Source of the DNA: Pleurotus ostreatus/Saccharomyces cerevisiae fusant
Lineage: Eukaryota > Opisthokonta
Direction: 5' to 3'
Assembly (NCBI GenBank): GCA_024196135.1
Contig: JAMQCK010000007.1
Coordinates: forward strand, 62,001 to 126,000
Length of the DNA: 64,000 nucleotides
Shown here: in pieces, positions 1 to 10,688 of the stretch
Numbering within the stretch: position 1 is the stretch's first letter
How the letters are laid out: every line of letters begins with the position of its first letter
The notes under the pieces: model-generated
What the model was told of the DNA's origin: nothing
What the model saw: the letters and a program-made list of their open reading frames with translations, nothing else
Databases searched by the model: none
Made by a program: the position numbers and the translations under genes

Positions 1-372
1 TCCTTGCGCTGCACCTTCGCGGAAGAAGGAGACGGGTATACCCCCAGGAAAACAGGGCCGTGAGAGCGGTAAAGCGCGCATCTTACTCATCTCCCCTTCG
101 AGTGATTTACTCGTCAAGAAAAGTTGGACTAAGGATATGCAAGTTCATCACCAATACACCGTCATCACATTACAGTCCCATGGTGGTACACTACTACAAG
201 TCCTTGCAACAGAGACAGTCCGATACCAGTACAACAACGTCCGTGAGTCAGTCCGTAAGTCCATGTCATGATATCGGTTCGTGAGAGCGCATACTTACAG
301 CTCTCAGGTTCGTGTGTGGTCCTGTCGCATAGGTTAGCACAGATCACAATCCATGCTCACAGACACCCACCA
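1..372. other. 3' flank of cerato-platanin gene
   Basis: No convincing coding sequence is visible. The stretch lies downstream of the minus-strand cerato-platanin stop and probably holds its 3' UTR. Short open frames here overlap each other on both strands and show no recognisable protein. Confidence 0.5.
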
Positions 373-801
373 TTACAGCCCGCAGTGCTTGACGTTGACC
401 TGCTTCACGGTCGCGTCAATGGACCCCTTCTCCACAGCGCGCCCGCCGGTCAGCTCATCGAGCGCCGTCTGGGCAATGTTGAAGCCGCTCGTCGCGTAGT
501 CGATGGCGAGGACGTGGATGGAGCGGGTCGTGCCGAACTCGTCCGTCCAGTAGAGCTTGTAGCAAGTGCCGCACTCCGCAGTCCCGTGCGAGGCGCCCTC
601 CTTCGCGCCGATGTGCGGGAACTGGGGCAGGGACCCGAAGGTGGTGTACCCGCGGGTGAGCAGGCCGTAGGGCCCGTCAGAGCAGGAGACCGTGGCGAGC
701 GACTGGCCCGCGTTGTCGTAGACGGGGTCGTAGCGGATGGTCGTCGCGACGGCGGCCGAGGCGGCGACAACAGCAGCGACGATGGCAGAGATGAACTTCA
801 T
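373..801 (-). CDS. Cerato-platanin family small secreted protein
   Basis: An intronless gene for a 142-residue secreted protein. The first 19 or so residues are a hydrophobic signal peptide (MKFISAIVAAVVAASAAVA). The mature part starts with TTIRYDPVYDN and carries four cysteines in the cerato-platanin spacing (SCSDG, ECGTCYK, KHCGL at the C-terminus), which in the family form two disulfides in a double-psi beta-barrel. Cerato-platanins are abundant fungal cell-wall and secreted proteins that bind chitin oligomers, lower surface tension and can act as elicitors in plants. The frame stays open upstream, but the chosen ATG is the one that directly begins the signal peptide. A TATA-like box sits about 100 bp upstream. 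Length and cysteine pattern are normal for the family. Confidence 0.93.
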   Translation of the reverse strand: MKFISAIVAAVVAASAAVATTIRYDPVYDNAGQSLATVSCSDGPYGLLTRGYTTFGSLPQFPHIGAKEGASHGTAECGTCYKLYWTDEFGTTRSIHVLAIDYATSGFNIAQTALDELTGGRAVEKGSIDATVKQVNVKHCGL

Positions 802-1314
802 CGCGGAGGTGAAGAGGGTGGGTGAGGTAGATGGGTGGTTTGGAGGCGATTGAGTAGTGAACGTGCTGTTCGCTGGTTCATACCGCTTCTTCTGCAAGCC
901 CTTTATACTCGCCAGCCATAGCCGGGAAGGTCCTGGAACGGAAGATTTGCGGACTGCCCTCGCCGCGGGTCACCTCGATGTCTGCCAATCCGAGCTCTTC
1001 GGCAGGCCGTGGTCAGCCTGCCATTGTATGCCTCCGGTCTTGTGTTGCCGCCTCGCATACACCCGCCACACGCCCGGACTATCACTTGTCACTTCCTTCA
1101 CAGGCGACAACGTCATCTCGAGGCAGAGAAGCACTGCTACACAAGGTTAACCGAAACCCGTGAACGGTGGTACAGGTACCGAGGCTGGCCCAGAAGACCT
1201 GTCGGGCAAGTACGCATAGCCGTCCGCGTTACCTCGGTATGGTCTTCCGACTACTAGCATGATCCGGACTGGTGCTCTCTGGCAAATCCATGCGAACGGT
1301 GTCATATAGCAATA
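802..1314. other. Intergenic: cerato-platanin promoter and ALG5 3' flank
   Basis: No gene seen apart from the TATA element. Open frames in this stretch have no recognisable product. Confidence 0.5.
901..907 (-). promoter_or_regulatory. TATA box of cerato-platanin gene
   Basis: TATAAAG on the minus strand, about 100 nt upstream of the ATG at 801. This is a usual spacing for a strongly expressed fungal secreted-protein gene. Confidence 0.5.
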
Positions 1315-2579
1315 TTAATTTACAGTGCGACCGTTCGTCGTAGAGGACCTCTCCAGTGGGACAGCTGGAGAAGGCCTCAATATTCGTCTTCAAGTACGAA
1401 GTAACGAAGAACGCACCTTTCCACCTTCCCAAAAGCAAGTTCGCCCGAACAATCAACAAGTCTCGGAGCATCTGAAGCGAGGCGGTGAAGACGTTGAGCT
1501 TGCTCCCCGGGACCTCATGCCATTCGATCGGGACCTCCGCGACTGGTATACCGAGCTGCTTCGCTAGTAGAAGTAGCTCGACGTCGAATATCCATGTCGG
1601 AAGATGCTGTGCAGGGAATATATGCTGAGCGGCCTTGCGGGAGAACAGCTTGAAGCCACATTGTGTGTCGCGGATATGACCGACGCCGACAATGCGGAGA
1701 ATGGTATGCAGTCCATACATGAGTACGTTGCGGATCAGAGAGCGCTATACAGACATGAGCGTCATCTTGATGTGCAAGAGGGAAGCACGTACCTTTACGA
1801 CCGCCTCCGTCTTGACCAGATGAGCCCGACTGCCAACCGCAATAGCGGGTGCGTTGTTCGGTCCTATCTTGTCCATAGCCTTCCACAGCGCGTCGAGGTC
1901 CATGAAGCGGCTAGCCCCGTCGGCGTCCACCATGAGCAGCCTCTCGCCGCTCGAATGAAGCATGCCATGCCGTACGGCGCCCCCCTTGCCCAGGTTGTGC
2001 TTCAAGCTAACAACGCGAATGTCAGAGTCAGGATACTGTGCCGCCAGCTTGAGGGATGCCTCGGCGGTCCCGTCAGTCGAGCCGTCGTCGACGATCAGGA
2101 TCTCGTAGGAGAGCTTGAGCGGTGTCACGCGCAGATGGTCGATGGCGGAGGTGAGCATGTCAGGTAGACGTTCCGTCTCATTGAATGCAGGAATCACGAC
2201 CGTAAGGTCGACCGTGCTAGGGTCGGAGAGCGATGGGAGGGGCAGAGGCTTCTTCGGCGACTTGCGCGACCGGTACTTCTTCTCGGAGTCATGCGTGACG
2301 ATAGCAGGGGGAGACCAGATCACAAGTAGCGCGTAGAGCTGTGAGTTGTCCGTGAGCGTCGCGTCAATACACGGGGAGTGCGCGGGGGATCAGTACACGA
2401 GCACGTAGCTCGCGACCCAGAGGTTGTCGTCCTCGACTCGGCGAAGCAGGCTTCCCAAGTCTCGAAGAACAAGGATGATGTGGGGATCATCATGCAAGAT
2501 AACATTGGATGTTACATACCACCGTGAACAGCCCAGCTAAGGCACCCCCGCCCCAATAGAGGATGGTTTCCGTGTCCAT
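1315..2579 (-). CDS. ALG5: Dolichyl-phosphate beta-glucosyltransferase (ALG5)
   Basis: Transfers glucose from UDP-glucose to dolichyl phosphate at the ER membrane, making the Dol-P-Glc donor used for the last steps of the N-glycan precursor. The first exon encodes a membrane segment (MDTETILYWGGGALAGLFTV). One or two introns follow between about 2519 and 2339; an open stretch reading LWVASYVLV may be a small exon there. The main exon (1793-2338) carries the GT2 catalytic domain: VVIPAFNETERL, IVDDGSTDGT, NLGKGGAVRHG and the DXD-type VDADGASRF. After an intron at 1745-1792 comes RSLIRNVLMYG and the ALG5 signature IRDTQCGFKLF. A last 52-nt intron follows GRWK, and a short exon ends at TAA 1315-1317. 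The reading matches human and yeast ALG5 through GRWK. The N-terminal splicing is the uncertain part. Confidence 0.92.
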
Positions 2580-2945
2580 GGCCGCGTAAGAATCGGCAGC
2601 GTCCCGTCGAAAGGATGAGACTAGGGAGGGTAAGGAGTGACAAGGTAAGTGCTGTCCCCCGCAAGGGAGGAGACGTATGGACTGCGCAGAGATGCTGCGA
2701 CGCGGCGGAGGTGAACGATGAGCATGGCCGTGCGCGCTTGGACTGTGGGAAACAGACGTGGCGGAATACTGCGTGCCAATACTGACCACGTGCGCCCACG
2801 TTTGTGGACCCACAACTGGGTCAGGAAAGGCTTGAGGCGGCCTGCCCGGGCTCAGATAGCACACACTATAGAACTTCAAGGACAGTGGTTACAGGTGACC
2901 GCAATCGACGTCCGTATGCAGCACAGTACTTTTAAAGACTTTCTC
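2580..2945. other. Intergenic: ALG5 promoter and RPP40-like 3' flank
   Basis: Short gap between two minus-strand genes. No gene or clear regulatory motif seen. Confidence 0.4.
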
Positions 2946-4556
2946 CTAGCCCCATCTCGCGTCGCCCTGCCCAAGACATTCCACCAAAACCCATTCGCAT
3001 TCATGCTTCTTGAGCCCTTCTCCTGACCGAGAAAGAATAAGAGACCATGTATCATCGCCATCCGAGCGAGGCACCCGGAGAGCGTTGGATGGAATTGAGT
3101 TCAGCTGTTTAGCAAGCCGGCCTACCGGCGCCTCGAGCGAAGATTGCACCGTTATCGCCATGAAATTTGGCGAGTCGTCGGACACAAGCCAAGTTCTTCG
3201 ATGATTAGAACTCAGTGAGAGTCGCTTAGGGGACGCTCACCCTAAGACAACGTCCAGAATGGATTTCAGGAAGGAAGGCGACAGCAATCCTCGCCAGCGC
3301 AAATGTGTTGCGTTGCCGACCAATGATGCCTCTGGGGGCTCGTATATTGCGATGTAGGGATCTGGCCGGTCATGTATGGATAGTCTGGGTGAAGGATCAG
3401 TAAAGCTCTCAGCAAGTAACTTTCGTCGCCGCATACCTTGGCGAGCTCAACGCCGCCAGGCCAACCCACTCAAACAAACCGTTCATCCTGTGGTGCCAGT
3501 CTTCCCTCTCGTCGTCGTCGGTCTTTTCTCCCGGGAAGGGAGAAAGTTGCGCAGTGGGCACATTGCAATCGTGGATCTCTTTGGTCCTTGGGGTGATCTC
3601 GTGAATGTCCGCATGCAAGGCCAACTTTTCAAGAAGGGGCGACAATGAAGCGGTTGGGTCTGCTCAAGCATCAGCGCGCCTTCAGAGAGAAGTATTGAGT
3701 ACCTCGGATACTCACCAGCAGTGGCACAGACGAAGTTCCACTCCCCCAATCCTTCTTCCTCGCGCTTCGCGTCCAAGACCTGCAATCCTGCCTTCACCCT
3801 CGCAAGCAGAGCAGGCTGTGTGAATATCTTATGCAGAGGTACCGTCACGACTGCGCTGCGTCCATGCCATCAGCATGCGTCTCATGTAAACGCGGAACAG
3901 AACAAGGGTACATGACAAGGCGCACCATACGCATCCGAATGGACGGAAGGGAACTTGAGCTTCGCCCCCGGGATACCCATCTGCTGGTACATGCGGTCCG
4001 ACACGCAGAGGGTGAGCTGGCCGTATGCATCAATGCACCAGGTGTCGTCGCAGGCGCCGCCGGAGGTGCCCAACCAGATCATGTCGCTGCGAGGCATTCA
4101 ATCAATTACCCAAAGATGAATAGATCGAGAGACTGACCTGATCAAGCTCCCCGCCTTCACGAAGGCACTCGACCGCGCGAAGATGTCAGAGAGCTTCGTC
4201 TTCCCCTTCGCATATCGCGTCTTGAGGTTAGAGAACGCCGCGAGGAGAGTAGGGGAGGAAGGGAAGACGATATCGACCTGAGTCGCGTATGGTCAGTCAG
4301 GGAGAACATTGAATTGGCAGGGTAACGCATTGGATTCCAGAAGGGGGGAGGGGTTGGAGGAACGAGGGAACACCAGCAAACGCGGGGGAGTGTTCGATCG
4401 GTGAGGAAGGGTATCCTGTGGCGCCTCGCAAGCATATTCAAGGCTCACCTGCTCCGCGCAGACGCGCGATTCAGTCAAGACATTCAGCCGATAGAGGTTC
4501 TCAGCCAGCGTGCCGGCCAGTATCTTCAGGCGTCGATGCTCAAGCGAGGCAGCCAT
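2946..4556 (-). CDS. RNase P/MRP protein subunit, Rpp40-like
   Basis: Probably the Rpp40-type protein of the RNase P and RNase MRP complexes, which process tRNA and rRNA precursors in the nucleus. Seen in order across about seven exons: VDIVFPSSPTLLAAF; MIWLGTSGGACDD with LCVSDRMYQQMGIPGAKL (the family 'cannot escape/slow' region followed by Y..xGIxGxKL); VPLHKIFTQPALLARVKAGL; KREEEGLGEWNFVCA; MNGLFEWVGLAAL; YEPPEASLVGNATHLRWRG; and a C-terminal MAITVQSSLEAPVG followed by DDTWSLIL. The order and wording fit the fungal Rpp40 family better than anything else I know. Start: ATG 4556 (MAASLEHRRLK) is used; an in-frame ATG at 4640 would add 28 residues. The first intron (4278-4448) is unusually long at 171 nt for this locus, so an extra exon may be hidden there. 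Confidence 0.72.
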
Positions 4557-4910
4557 GATGACAGGAAGCAAGGGTCGCCGGCCGCTCTTTCGACGCGACG
4601 CGCCTGCTCGTGGCCCGACTGCTAGTACAGTCCAGTTCATCACGACGTCCAAAGGCTATTGCACTCGCAGCCCGAGGGCTGCTGAACTCGCCGATCTCAA
4701 CACAAACATCACACAAAGCCTTCGGCGCCGACGCGAGATCCAATAGGGTTATAAGTACAGAGCATTACGATGGGTTATGTGTCTATCCGAAGTATCTAGG
4801 TATGTGTGTAGTGTGCCATAGGGCCCAGCGCCTGCCCCCTCTATCCAGGACAAGCGAATAGTCAGCACCGTCGAGCGAGCGATCGCCCCTGCTGAGCAGG
4901 TGGTAGTCGC
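4557..4910. other. Intergenic: RPP40-like 5' region and HMGS 3' flank
   Basis: Lies between two minus-strand genes. It may include 84 nt of RPP40-like coding sequence if the upstream ATG at 4640 is used. Otherwise nothing recognised. Confidence 0.4.
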
Positions 4911-6545
4911 TCACGCAAGCGGGCGCTTCGCGTACTTGCGCCTGTACTTGGAGTCGATGTTCTCCAGGTAGTACGCGCCAGGCCAGATGTTCTCGACCGA
5001 GCCCTCCGGGGTGAAGTCCCTTGCGTTGTGGTTCTTCTCACGGAGCTGGGAGGGGGTAAGTAAAACGGATGGGTAAATGGAAGAGCGAAGGCACTCACGT
5101 GCAGGGCGTCGACGAACTCCTGCGGCGGCACGACCTTCATCTTCGACAAGCGGTCGATGAGGTCCATCTTCTCCCGAATCGCCGACGTGTCGCCCTTGAC
5201 GCGCACGGTGAAGAAGCTCGCCGCGCAGCCCGAGCCGAACGCGTACAAGCTCACGCGCTTGCCCTTCAGCTCTGCCGGCGCGACAGTCGACAACAACGAA
5301 GCCAGGCAGCCATACAGCGACGCGGTGTACATGTTGCCCAACCGCCGCGAGCATGCCATGCCCGGGTCCGTCTTCTTCGCAAAGGAGGCCTTCGATGCGG
5401 CGACGAACGTCTTCTCGACGTTCTTGTCGCGCAGGGACGCCTCGTAGTCGAGCGCCTTCAGCTCTTCCGCTCCCGGCAGGTTCGCGAACTGCGGGTCTGC
5501 GGGGTTCGCGATGAAGTCGTTGAAGAGCATGCGCGCGTGGCCCTTGAGCGCCTGCTTGCCGTACGGGGAGTGGAAGATGGCGTAGTCGACGTCGGCGAGG
5601 GAGAAGGCGGAGAGGTCGGCGGGGGCGGAGGCGACACCGGCTTTGGAAACACCGCGCTTCAACGCCTTCGCGGTCTTGGCGCGGTAGGCGGTGTACGCGG
5701 CGTCGAGCGCGGCGACGTAGGTGACGACAGACACGGGGCCGTCGACCTCGGGGTATTCGGAGGAAAGGTTCGGCTTGTAGAAGTCGTAGGTGTTGCTCAT
5801 GTAGTTGCCGTGAATGGCTAGAGCGATGCATGTTTAGATCTGATCGCAGAAGCCATGGGCGATCGCAACTCACGTTCGAAGACCACAGGCGCGTCGGGGC
5901 CGATGAGGATGGCGACGGCGCCGGCACCACCTGCCGGGCGAGCAGCACCCTCGGCGTAGACGGCGATGTCACCAGCGACAACGATAGCGTTGCGACCGTC
6001 CCACGAGCTGGACTCAATCCAGTTGATGGCGTTGAAGAGCGCGGCGGTCGAGCCGTAGCACGCGTTTTTCGAGTCGATACCCTCGATGTCGTAGTTGCCG
6101 GCCTCAGCGAAGAGGTCCATGAGGGTCGTCTTGACCGACTTGGACTTGTCGATGATGGTCTCGGTGCCAACGTCGATACGGCCGATAGACTTCGGGTCGA
6201 CGTTGTACTTCTCCAGCAGACCAGCGACAGCTGAGGGGGCTCTTCAGGACACGCGTGAAAAGTGAGGCGTGTGGGTCGCACCGTTCAGCGCGAAGGAGTT
6301 GATGTCCTCGCGGTCGTCGGGCCAGGCCATGTATTCCTGCCCAAGCCCGATGGTGTACTTCCCCTTCGACACTCCGTCGTACTCTTCGAGCTCGGCCTCC
6401 GAAATGCACTATGCCTCATGTTAGCATGTCAACACATTTTCAGACGCGTCTGCACACTCACCCGGTAGGGGAAGTAGACCTCCATACCGAGGACGCCGAC
6501 GTCCTTGGGGCGGGGGATATCCTGCTCGAGCACGGGGACAGTCAT
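4911..6545 (-). CDS. ERG13: Hydroxymethylglutaryl-CoA synthase (HMGS)
   Basis: Condenses acetyl-CoA with acetoacetyl-CoA to HMG-CoA, the committed entry to the mevalonate, sterol and isoprenoid pathway. Five exons. Exon 1 (6462-6545) is MTVPVLEQ...[13 protein letters not shown]; the intron is 6409-6461; exon 2 starts [13 protein letters not shown]. The third exon carries [20 protein letters not shown] and the catalytic cysteine in [14 protein letters not shown]. The fourth holds the active-site His region [12 protein letters not shown] and [16 protein letters not shown]. The last ends [17 protein letters not shown]...[11 protein letters not shown]. Total is about 480 aa, normal for eukaryotic HMGS. 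The residue after CYG is Ser rather than the usual Gly. A TATA-like box lies 77 nt upstream of the ATG. Confidence 0.96.
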
Positions 6546-6621
6546 GTTGGAGGCGGGGGCTGCGAAAAGGTGACGGGGAGTGGGGAAAGGGAGACGAGGG
6601 GGGCTGGCAAGCACGCGCTGG

Positions 6622-6628
6622 CTTTATA
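6622..6628 (-). promoter_or_regulatory. TATA box of HMGS gene
   Basis: TATAAAG on the minus strand, 77 nt upstream of ATG 6545. Confidence 0.5.
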
Positions 6629-8200
6629 TGGGGCGATTTCGGATTCGGGGCCTGATTTTTCGGAGTGCTGGGATGGTACGATTCGATCACGAACGATCAA
6701 AGCGGGATATTCCCCCCAACGCTCACGTCGCAAGCAACGCTCTCCTTCTACTCACACCATCGCAGGAGTGCGAGGTCATCTCTGTTGTACCAGGAAGTGG
6801 TCTGATTCGAGACGAGTTGATGCCTATACTAGTACTGATACCGTTTCTAGTCGGCGTCAGAGCGCGGCAGGCAACCCAACCATTAAGTACAGCCATCGCT
6901 CCGATGCTTGTCCATTTTCCTCCCCTCCGATACCCTCGCGGTGTCGATATCAGTCAGAGAAACTCCCACCCGCGCAGCAGACATGTCCCGCGGCCCTGCA
7001 AAAGATCCAGACAAGCGCCCCCAAGTTCACCTTGTGTTCAACTTGGCATGTGCGCCGATCACAGATGTGCCAGCGTTATCTTATCTGATCCCATCACAAC
7101 CTTCTTCCATCCGCTTTTGGCTCTTTGAATGCCCTCGCGCATCTTCGACACCGGTGACCTACCTGCTTGGACCTAACCTCGGCCTCGACCTGGAGCTGAT
7201 ATAGACTCGGCAATGCTACATCGGATAGCTGATGCTTCAGATGACAAGCTCGCTTGGCTACTTCGTCTCAGAGCCTACGGTACACCGTCTGCGCCGTCCC
7301 GCGCCCTGTCAAGGCGCCATCGATTGTACACACTAAGGAGACTCAATTTGTAGCGCTCGCAAGACGTGCTGCCGGGACAGGGACAGGCCGCCAGCCGCTG
7401 GGCAGCTTCCGAACGGCCGGCGGCATGTACTTACCCGGGTGGCGCGTAGATGACGACTCGTGGCAAGATGCTCTACACACAACCACCTCGACTTTGACTG
7501 TCAAAGCCCTATTGTGTCGCCAAACTTCTCTCTCAACACCTGCGGACGCTAGCTCGCATAGGAATGATGACCTTTGAACGCCTCTTTCGAGCTCTCAAAC
7601 CTGTTCAACTACCTCACGCGTACGTTTGACTTCGTGCGAATACCTTGCTACACGACAAACCGAAGCTGTCTTCGTGCTTCCAGCCCCACGTATTGGATTG
7701 CCTGTACGACTCAGGGCAGCCTCTAGCTCGCCCAGCGATAGGGTATTTTACGTCACAAATCGCCCAGTCGACGCGAATATCATGAATACGCAGACAACTA
7801 TTGGATTGTCGCAGGTGTACTCTACCTCGAGGATTTCGCTCGTGTGCAACATAGGTTTTTTGGGACCTCAAGCGTGTGAATTCACGTCAGAAATACGTAT
7901 CCTTCTTGCTTGTCAAGGCCTCGTATCCCATCAGCCTCGACTGGTATTGTTCCAGGAGGCCTGCAATATCGCAGGGGAAAGGTCTTGCTTTCTGGCCTTC
8001 CTCCAAGCCTGTGCAATCGTACTGACACCAGCCGCTCCCTCCCACATATCCGCACCTTCCAAATTTTTTGTTTCATTTCGCATCCTCGACATCAGTAATT
8101 CGCTGGTCGATATACAACAATTCATGTCTTCGTCGTAATGCTCGTCGCTCTCGTTTCTGTGGCTCTCGTCGTCTCCGGCGTGACTTTTGTCGTCCCTCGC
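6629..8200. other. 1.6 kb intergenic between HMGS and MFS transporter
   Basis: Contains the HMGS upstream region and the 3' flank of the transporter. Open frames on both strands (for example plus-strand 7626-8138) lack any recognisable domain, codon bias or splice structure. I see no gene here. Confidence 0.5.
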
Positions 8201-10688
8201 TCACAGCGTATACCGATACCCGCTCCACTCGTCCCCCTTATCCCGCCTCGCCGCGTCCACGCTCTCGTACACGCCATTGCGCGCGTGCCCGCCCTTCTTG
8301 CCCTCGTCGCCCTCCTTCCCTTCGCCAGTGCCCTCCGCCCTGATGACCTCGTCGCGCTCCCCGCGGTCCCGCCGCCGATTCTCCCTGTCGGCAAGGAAGA
8401 GGTAGACCGTGCTGGAAATGAGGCCGAAGGCGATGTACATGAGGACGAGACCTGGGTGTGGCGGTAGGTTATATTTACTCGGACAGGGATAGAGTTGGCG
8501 ACACGTACCGTGTCCTGCATCGAGGAAACCCCTGTCGTTAGTCGAACTTGCAGGTCAGGGATGGATGACGTACCAAGAGTGTACCAGGGCTTGTCCTTGT
8601 CGCGATACTGAAGCAGAGCGTCAGGAGGGGACCTGAAGATGTATAGGAAAGACATACGACGTTCGAGCTCACGGCGCCATTGATATTGCCACTAAAACAA
8701 TTCAGTTAAGGAAGTTAAGCAGGATACGAGGGTTGCCGACGTACAAGCCTATGACCATAGCCAATGACACGCTGCGTTTGTACGAGCCCTCGACGTTATT
8801 GGACATCCATGCACTAGTCAAACGATAAGTCACTGACGCGCATGCAAAAATGACCACCTCACATCGTGTTAGCTGAGAGGAGGGGCATTCCAGGTCAGCA
8901 ACTCTCGAGTTTCGAGAACAGATGTGGCACGAACGAATATTGGGGTATATTCCGCTGAGACAACGGGTGAGTATGGATGGCCGGAGGACATATGATAATG
9001 ACGCACCAAGCAGCCAGATAGACGCCCACATACGATAGTGCGCCGCTTCGCGAGACTATCAAGATGATGTATCCCACAGCGCCCAAGATGAAGAAGCCAC
9101 TGCGGTGGAAAACGATAAGCGCCTGCGTACGAGTCCCGCAGTGCTTCCATTGCGACGTACATGTTGAACAACCCCCGATGCCCGTACCGGTCGGCGCAGA
9201 AGCCCACGATACACGTTACGATGCAGGCGAAGACATACACCGGGACGGTAAGCAGGTTCGCGGGAGTCGCCGTGTAGCCAATCTGTGCATCCGACATCCG
9301 AGTTAGCTGAGCGCCACCCAGTTCGGAGGCCGGTATAGTCGTACCTGGTTAATGATAGTAGGTAGGAACACGGAGAACGAGTACAGAGGCATGTCGCAGC
9401 CCACGTAGATGATCACTGGACGCCGCGCGGGGCGGATCAATGTCAGCCTCGGGCTTGAGCACAACAGGCAAGGTAGCACAAAAAAAGAAGGATCGCGACT
9501 CACTCCCCACCCAAGTCTTCCAATCCGCAAAGCTCTTCCAAATATACTTCATCTTCAGCTGCTCTCCCGCCGCGCTAAATTGGTCGTCCGCCTGCAGCCG
9601 CCGGATCACCACCGCGCGCTCGGCGGGGGTGAGGAACTTCGCGGTGTCCGGAAAGTCCTGGATGATCCAGAAGGAGATGATCCCGGCGAGCACGGTCGCG
9701 AGGCCCTCGAGGATGAAGATCCACGCCCAGCCGGCTTTGCCGCCGATGCCGTCCATCTTTGAGATGGCGGCTGCGAGGAGGCCGCCGAAGGCGCCGGAGA
9801 CGGTCGCGGCGGAGAAGAAGACGGCGGCGCGGATTCCGAATTCGCTGCGTTTGTACCAGCTGCAAGTGGCGATAGGAGAATGAACTAGTAAGGAACGGAT
9901 ATTCGGGCATACCATGATAGGTAGTAGTTAACGCCAGGGAAGAGCCCAGCTTCAAAAGTGCCTAGCAGGACACGCATGCCAACGAGGCTGGGGTAGTTCG
10001 TTACAATACCTTGCAACGTCTGGCCATATCGTCAGTGCATCCTCCAGTGACTGAGATTGAGGCCCACCATCATGATTCCCCAGAACACCATGAGCCCTGA
10101 CAGCCTGCACACCAATTGAGTCGTACAGTCACCCGGTCGGGTGGTCCACTTACCATATCGACGGCCGTAAGCGCTTGAGGAATACATTGGAGGGAACTTC
10201 AAGGATTGAATAGCTGTATGGCGAAGTCAGTCAATCGCCCTCAAATCACCTGTACTTTGAGCCGCCAACCTACCTGAAGTAGAACACAGTCAAGCTGATC
10301 AAGTACTGCTTGTCGGACATGTGCAGATCGGTTGTAAGATGATACAGCTGATCAGAGATTCACAGCTCAGCGGCGTCCTCAATACGTCCCAAACAGCCCT
10401 CTGACCTTCGCGCTATAGAGGAGACTGTCAGCTCGGCGTCGCTCAACAGCGGGCGGATTCACACACGCACTTTCCGATGCTCGTGCGGTCGAGGAAGCTC
10501 AGCAGGTAGAGGAGCGAGAGCCATGGGATGAGTTGCAGATCGATCTTGCGGATGAGTTTCTTCTCGTCGACGCCGCTGGTGTCGATGTCGTGGGCGGGAG
10601 CCGCGGCACCGTCATCGCTTAGCGAGCGCGCCTCCACGGGGACGTCCGCTGACACGACCGTCGCGTCTTTCTTCTCGACGTCTGCCAT
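8201..10688 (-). CDS. MFS transporter, Dal5/allantoate permease-like anion:cation symporter
   Basis: A 12-helix plasma-membrane transporter split by many short introns. The N-terminal cytosolic tail (MADVEKKDATVVS) leads into RKIDLQLIPWLSLLYLLSFLDRTSIG, the hallmark start of the Dal5/Tna1/Vht1 family. Later segments match family helices: DKQYLISLTVFYFSYSILEV, GTFEAGLFPGVNYYLSWWYK (helix 4 with the motif typical of Dal5-like proteins), GWAWIFILEGLATVLAG, MPLYSFSVFLPTIIN, VEGSYKRSVSLAMVIGLGN and the last helix LVLMYIAFGLISSTVYLFLA. The C-terminal tail is rich in Arg, Asp, Glu, Lys and Gly. Family members carry allantoate, nicotinate, biotin, pantothenate or other carboxylates; the substrate cannot be told from this sequence. 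ATG 10688 is the only start that fits exon 1. Confidence 0.88.

Noticed and set aside
268..825. 185-codon plus-strand frame over the cerato-platanin
   Set aside because: Antisense shadow of a GC-rich secreted-protein gene.
5069..5821. 250-codon plus-strand frame over HMG-CoA synthase
   Set aside because: Overlaps the conserved HMGS exon completely and encodes low-complexity Arg/Val sequence.
4911..6281. 456-codon minus-strand frame over HMGS
   Set aside because: Only its ends are in the HMGS frame; the middle is a different frame of the same gene and is Arg/Pro-rich nonsense.
7626..8138. 170-codon plus-strand frame between HMGS and the MFS gene
   Set aside because: No recognised domain, no splice context, begins at a non-ATG codon.
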